A stretch of 64,000 nucleotides of DNA. Origin: Serendipita indica DSM 11827 (taxonomy: Eukaryota > Basidiomycota > Agaricomycetes > Sebacinales > Serendipitaceae). The stretch covers positions 1,178,001 to 1,242,000 of the forward strand of contig CAJVGD010000046.1 in the NCBI GenBank assembly GCA_910890315.1, read 5' to 3'. Positions 61,216 to 64,000 of this stretch are shown piece by piece (within the stretch, counting starts at the first letter, position 1; every line of letters begins with the position of its first letter). The position numbers were made by a program, and so were the translations under genes. Below the pieces are notes generated by a model that worked only from the letters and a program-made list of their open reading frames with translations, was not told where the DNA came from and made no database searches.

Positions 61216-61858
61216 AAGGACCACTATTGGTTCAGAGACGAGTTGGACATTTTGATTGGCGAGTTGGACATTTGGTGGTTAGCCAGTTGGACACTTTGTG
61301 GTTAGCCGTTGTGTTATGTGACTAGTTTTCCGCTTGTTTGACAGACGGAGAGTAAGAGAGGGGGGACGTGTTGAAACAAAACGAGTTGAAACTTCTTATT
61401 TATCTACTCTCCGCGTCGTTTCCAACTTGGCAGGCTTGGAAGGGCCGACTGAGAATCGAGTAGAAACGGCGGCCGTGCGGGTGGGATTGCCGAGAGTCGG
61501 TCCTTGGCATAGGTCACAGTCAATGCGGTTTCAATGAGGCCGGCAAAAGTCAAGAGGGGGGTGGAGGAGCAGGTCGAAGAGGGGGGAGAAGAGACGAAGG
61601 CAGACGAAGGATGATGGGAACAGACGAAATAACGACGCGGATATAGCGGTTCCGGGGTGGGAGTAGCCAAGCTCGCCGAGCCTGTGCGGCCTGCACTGAC
61701 TTGTACTTGGCCAATTGCCCCGTCACATTGCTTATAAGGAGGTTTTTTTCCCCCGAAGTCAAAGGTTGCTCTCTACCTTTTCTTTCCCTTTTGTCGTCGG
61801 CGACAGTCCAATAGGCCGTTTTTCCCCCGCCTTGTTCTCTCTCTCTCTCTCAACCAAT
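61216..61858 (+). promoter_or_regulatory. Strong-looking promoter of glycoprotein copy 2
   Basis: Includes CCAAT at 61711-61715, CTTATAAGG at 61731-61739 and a CT-rich tract up to the ATG (CTCTCTCTCTCTC near 61838-61850). CT tracts ahead of the start are typical of highly expressed fungal genes. A repeated GAGTTGGACATTT occurs just after copy 1 (61237-61275). No gene seen. Confidence 0.55.
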
Positions 61859-63121
61859 ATGCTCACGCTCCTCGCGACCGCCCTCGTCTCCTCGACCGTC
61901 GTCCTTGCCCAAGGCGGCGCGTTTACCCCGCTCGCATCTCAGAGCTTTACGTACACTGCACTCCCTTACCAGGCCGACCCAAACACGGGTGAGCGTGGCC
62001 ACCAGTACGGCTACAACATTTGCAACTCGACGGTGGGCATATTACCTACATATTTTTAAAAGTATAGCTCATTCTCTATTAGACTCAGGGCCAAGAATCA
62101 CTCTGCCAGACGGCCATTATCAACAGCATTGACGACTTTTGCCTTTGGGGTCCCCCCGAGCCCAACAGCTTGATCGGTGACACTGAAGGTGAAGCCGTTG
62201 CTTGGTGCACAAAAGGAGGTCACGGAACTCGTGTCATTCCCGAGGGTGCCCTCACCGGTGTCCAGTTTATGCGCACACCAGATTACATCCAAGGTCCGCA
62301 CCCAACCCTAAATCCTAGGCGTGTACTAACAACAAAAATATAGTCACTGGTCATATTAGACAAGAGCGTATCAACATTGCTGCCGACGACTCTGGAGGAG
62401 AGATGGATCCCCACGGTGCCGACCAACGTGGCAACCCCCTCGGTGGCTTGCTCTTCTCCAACGCCTGGGGTGGAGGATACGTCCAAGCTATCGAATGGCA
62501 CAATTTCATGGGTGGTGGCGTCTTCTGTCTCAAGGCCTGCGACCCCAGGGGCCCCAACGCTGCTCGGTACGTCTCCTCCTACCATCTACATCCTTTTCTA
62601 ACCCTTAAAAAGCTTCTGCGAACATATCTTTGATAGAATTGGATGCGCATACAACGCCCCAGCTGCGTACGAGGACGGTGTGTTCGAATCCTGCCTCGGC
62701 GAGAACCAAGACTTCCCGGGTTTGTCTCTCCATGCTTTGTAAAAAAAATAGGATGATACTGACGAACAAATCAGGTATCTATACCTCGAATGGCGTCGTC
62801 ATGACATACACTCAACCCCCCGAGTCGCTTGGTCCCATTAGCGTCCGCCCATATGAGCCACGCATTCCGGCAAGCTCTTCGTGCACACCCTACACGAGCT
62901 CTGCACTCTACACAGACGCACCACCAGCCACTGGTGCCGCCGCCTCGTCTTCGTCCACGACGAGCCGTGCCTCGACCTCGACTCCACGCAGCACCGCGAC
63001 GCGTTCGACGACGGGTACTAGCGCAAGTGCTACGTCGACTCCAGGTGCTGGATTCGTTGGTGCATCTGTCAGCCTTTCTGCTCTCCTCGCTGGCTTCTTT
63101 GCCTTTGCCGTCGCGCTCTGA
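61859..63121 (+). CDS. Macrophage-activating-glycoprotein-like secreted protein, copy 2
   Basis: Paralogue of the preceding gene with the same fold signature: signal peptide MLTLLATALVSSTVVLAQ, FTPLASQSFTYTALPYQAD, GYNICNST, DDFCLWGPPEPNSLIG, VAWCTKGGHGTRVIP, GGEMDPHGADQRGNPLGG, EWHNFMGGGVFCLKACD, FDRIGCAYNAPAAY and GVVMTYTQPPESLG. The Ser/Thr-rich C-terminal stalk (ASSSSTTSRASTSTPRS) and hydrophobic end (LLAGFFAFAVAL) again indicate a GPI signal. It has fewer introns than copy 1: those around EGE(C/A)VAW and HGTR are absent here. This means copy 1 gained, or copy 2 lost, introns since duplication. Expected location: cell wall or secreted. Confidence 0.9.
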
Positions 63122-63799
63122 GATGCCCCGCCCCTTCTTTGTTTGGTGATGATGGACTTGGTTTAGTTGACTGAATACCTACTTATTCCACTCGTTTGCT
63201 CCCTCCCAAAAATATACACGTTTATTCTATGTTGGTGTCTGTAAATCAAAGGACTTGACCCTGAGCATCTCGACGGACATATGCGCCCAATGAAATATGT
63301 AGAGGCAACCATGGATAATATGAACTTGGCCTTTGATGCAGTGAACCCGACGACGGGTGCGATGACCAAAGGCGCACTAGAAATCTCTTTTGCGATCGCA
63401 AATACTGTATAAACTTGGCACAGAGTGACCGCCGAGGCGCTGTCGGCTGAAATATTCGAGTGTGAAAACGGGCGAGGCGATGGGCGTGCAGTGCGGTGCT
63501 GCGTTCCCATCAACCCATCGCCGTCTGCGTTCTCATGGGCTGTCCATTCTCACAATATTCGCTCCAACCAGCGTCCTATATAACCAGCGCATTCCCCCTC
63601 TGCTCTGCACTTTCTCCCCCACCGAGCACTTTTAGCGCCAGTTCTCGCAAGCCTTTTCTTCTTTCTTTTTCTTCTTTTTTCTTCTTTTTTTCTTCTTTCT
63701 TCTTTCTTCTTCTTTCTTCGTCCTCGACTTGCTAGCCAAGTTTTCTGTTCATTTCTTTTTTCCATAACATCTACACACACAAGTCGATAAACAACAATC
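63122..63799 (+). promoter_or_regulatory. Promoter and leader of the last gene
   Basis: CTATATAAC (63576-63584) is a TATA box about 220 nt before the ATG at 63800. A long pyrimidine tract of TTC/TTT units covers about 63653-63722, again typical of strongly expressed basidiomycete genes. No other gene seen. Confidence 0.55.
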
Positions 63800-64000
63800 A
63801 TGACCGTCGCACCATCTCGCCGTTTCTGCTGCTGCATCCCCGTCCGCCTGGGTGTCTTTGTCCTCAGCTTTGTGTCGCTCATTGCCTCTGGCCTCGTCGC
63901 CGGTGTCGTTTGGGTCGCACTCGCAAAGGGTCCTGCCAACCACGTCCACTTTGCTGAAAACCTCAAGATTGGTCTCATCATCGCTGGTGTACTCTACACC
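63800..64000 (+). CDS. N-terminus of a multi-pass membrane protein (cut by window end)
   Basis: Begins MTVAPSRRFCCCIPVRLGVF. A triple Cys at the start may be palmitoylated. One hydrophobic helix (FVLSFVSLIASGLVAGVVWV) is followed by a short polar loop (KGPANHVHFAEN) and the start of a second helix (IGLIIAGVLYT). The layout resembles small four-helix membrane proteins of basidiomycetes. The rest lies outside the window, so no family is assigned. Confidence 0.65.
   Translation, partial: MTVAPSRRFCCCIPVRLGVFVLSFVSLIASGLVAGVVWVALAKGPANHVHFAENLKIGLIIAGVLYT

Overview
The window is nuclear DNA of a filamentous basidiomycete, most likely an Agaricomycete; the family content (DUF6533 heptahelical proteins, macrophage-activating-glycoprotein-like secreted proteins, expanded short-chain dehydrogenases, large non-canonical G-alpha) would fit the Rhizoctonia/Ceratobasidium group, but that placement is inference. 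Genes are dense, on both strands, and cut by many 45-65 nt introns; some exons are only 6-15 nt, so most genes below were reconstructed by joining GT-AG (and two GC-AG) introns by eye. Where exon lengths are quoted, their sum is divisible by three unless stated.

1-30.7 kb is mostly conserved housekeeping sequence: the 3' end of a dehydrogenase, ARF-related GTPase ARFRP1, a Ser/Thr-rich membrane protein, mitoribosomal uS11m divergent from complex III subunit QCR9, a coiled-coil protein, a GT31-type glycosyltransferase, a low-complexity protein, tRNA-His(GTG), a KDM4/Rph1-type histone demethylase directly behind NKAP, a C2H2 regulator, an F-box/LRR protein, a MAP-kinase-derived pseudokinase and the spliceosome factor CWC24.

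30.8-49 kb holds the accessory and signalling-like part: an orphan protein made of five diverged repeats, a Ser/Pro-rich protein, two tandem DUF6533 heptahelical membrane proteins, a DEAD-box helicase homologue that has lost its catalytic motifs, a large G-alpha subunit lacking the switch II glutamine, and a third DUF6533 protein. All three DUF6533 proteins end in nearly the same nine residues. Heptahelical proteins flanking a divergent G-alpha, with a dead MAPK 8 kb away, form the most interesting arrangement in the window, although co-function is only a hypothesis.

49-59 kb is a short-chain dehydrogenase cluster: three tandem copies on + and one on -, with a decayed TPR gene between them. 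Two copies share a 19-bp promoter element containing CGG-N4-CCG placed about 20 bp before the TATA box. 59-64 kb carries two tandem secreted, probably GPI-anchored macrophage-activating-glycoprotein-like genes and the start of a membrane protein that runs off the window.

Several otherwise good genes (ARFRP1, G-alpha, SDR copies 3 and 4) contain one-frame breaks, three of them in homopolymer runs, so assembly error should be excluded before calling them pseudogenes. No virus-like element, CRISPR array or clear transposon was recognised.
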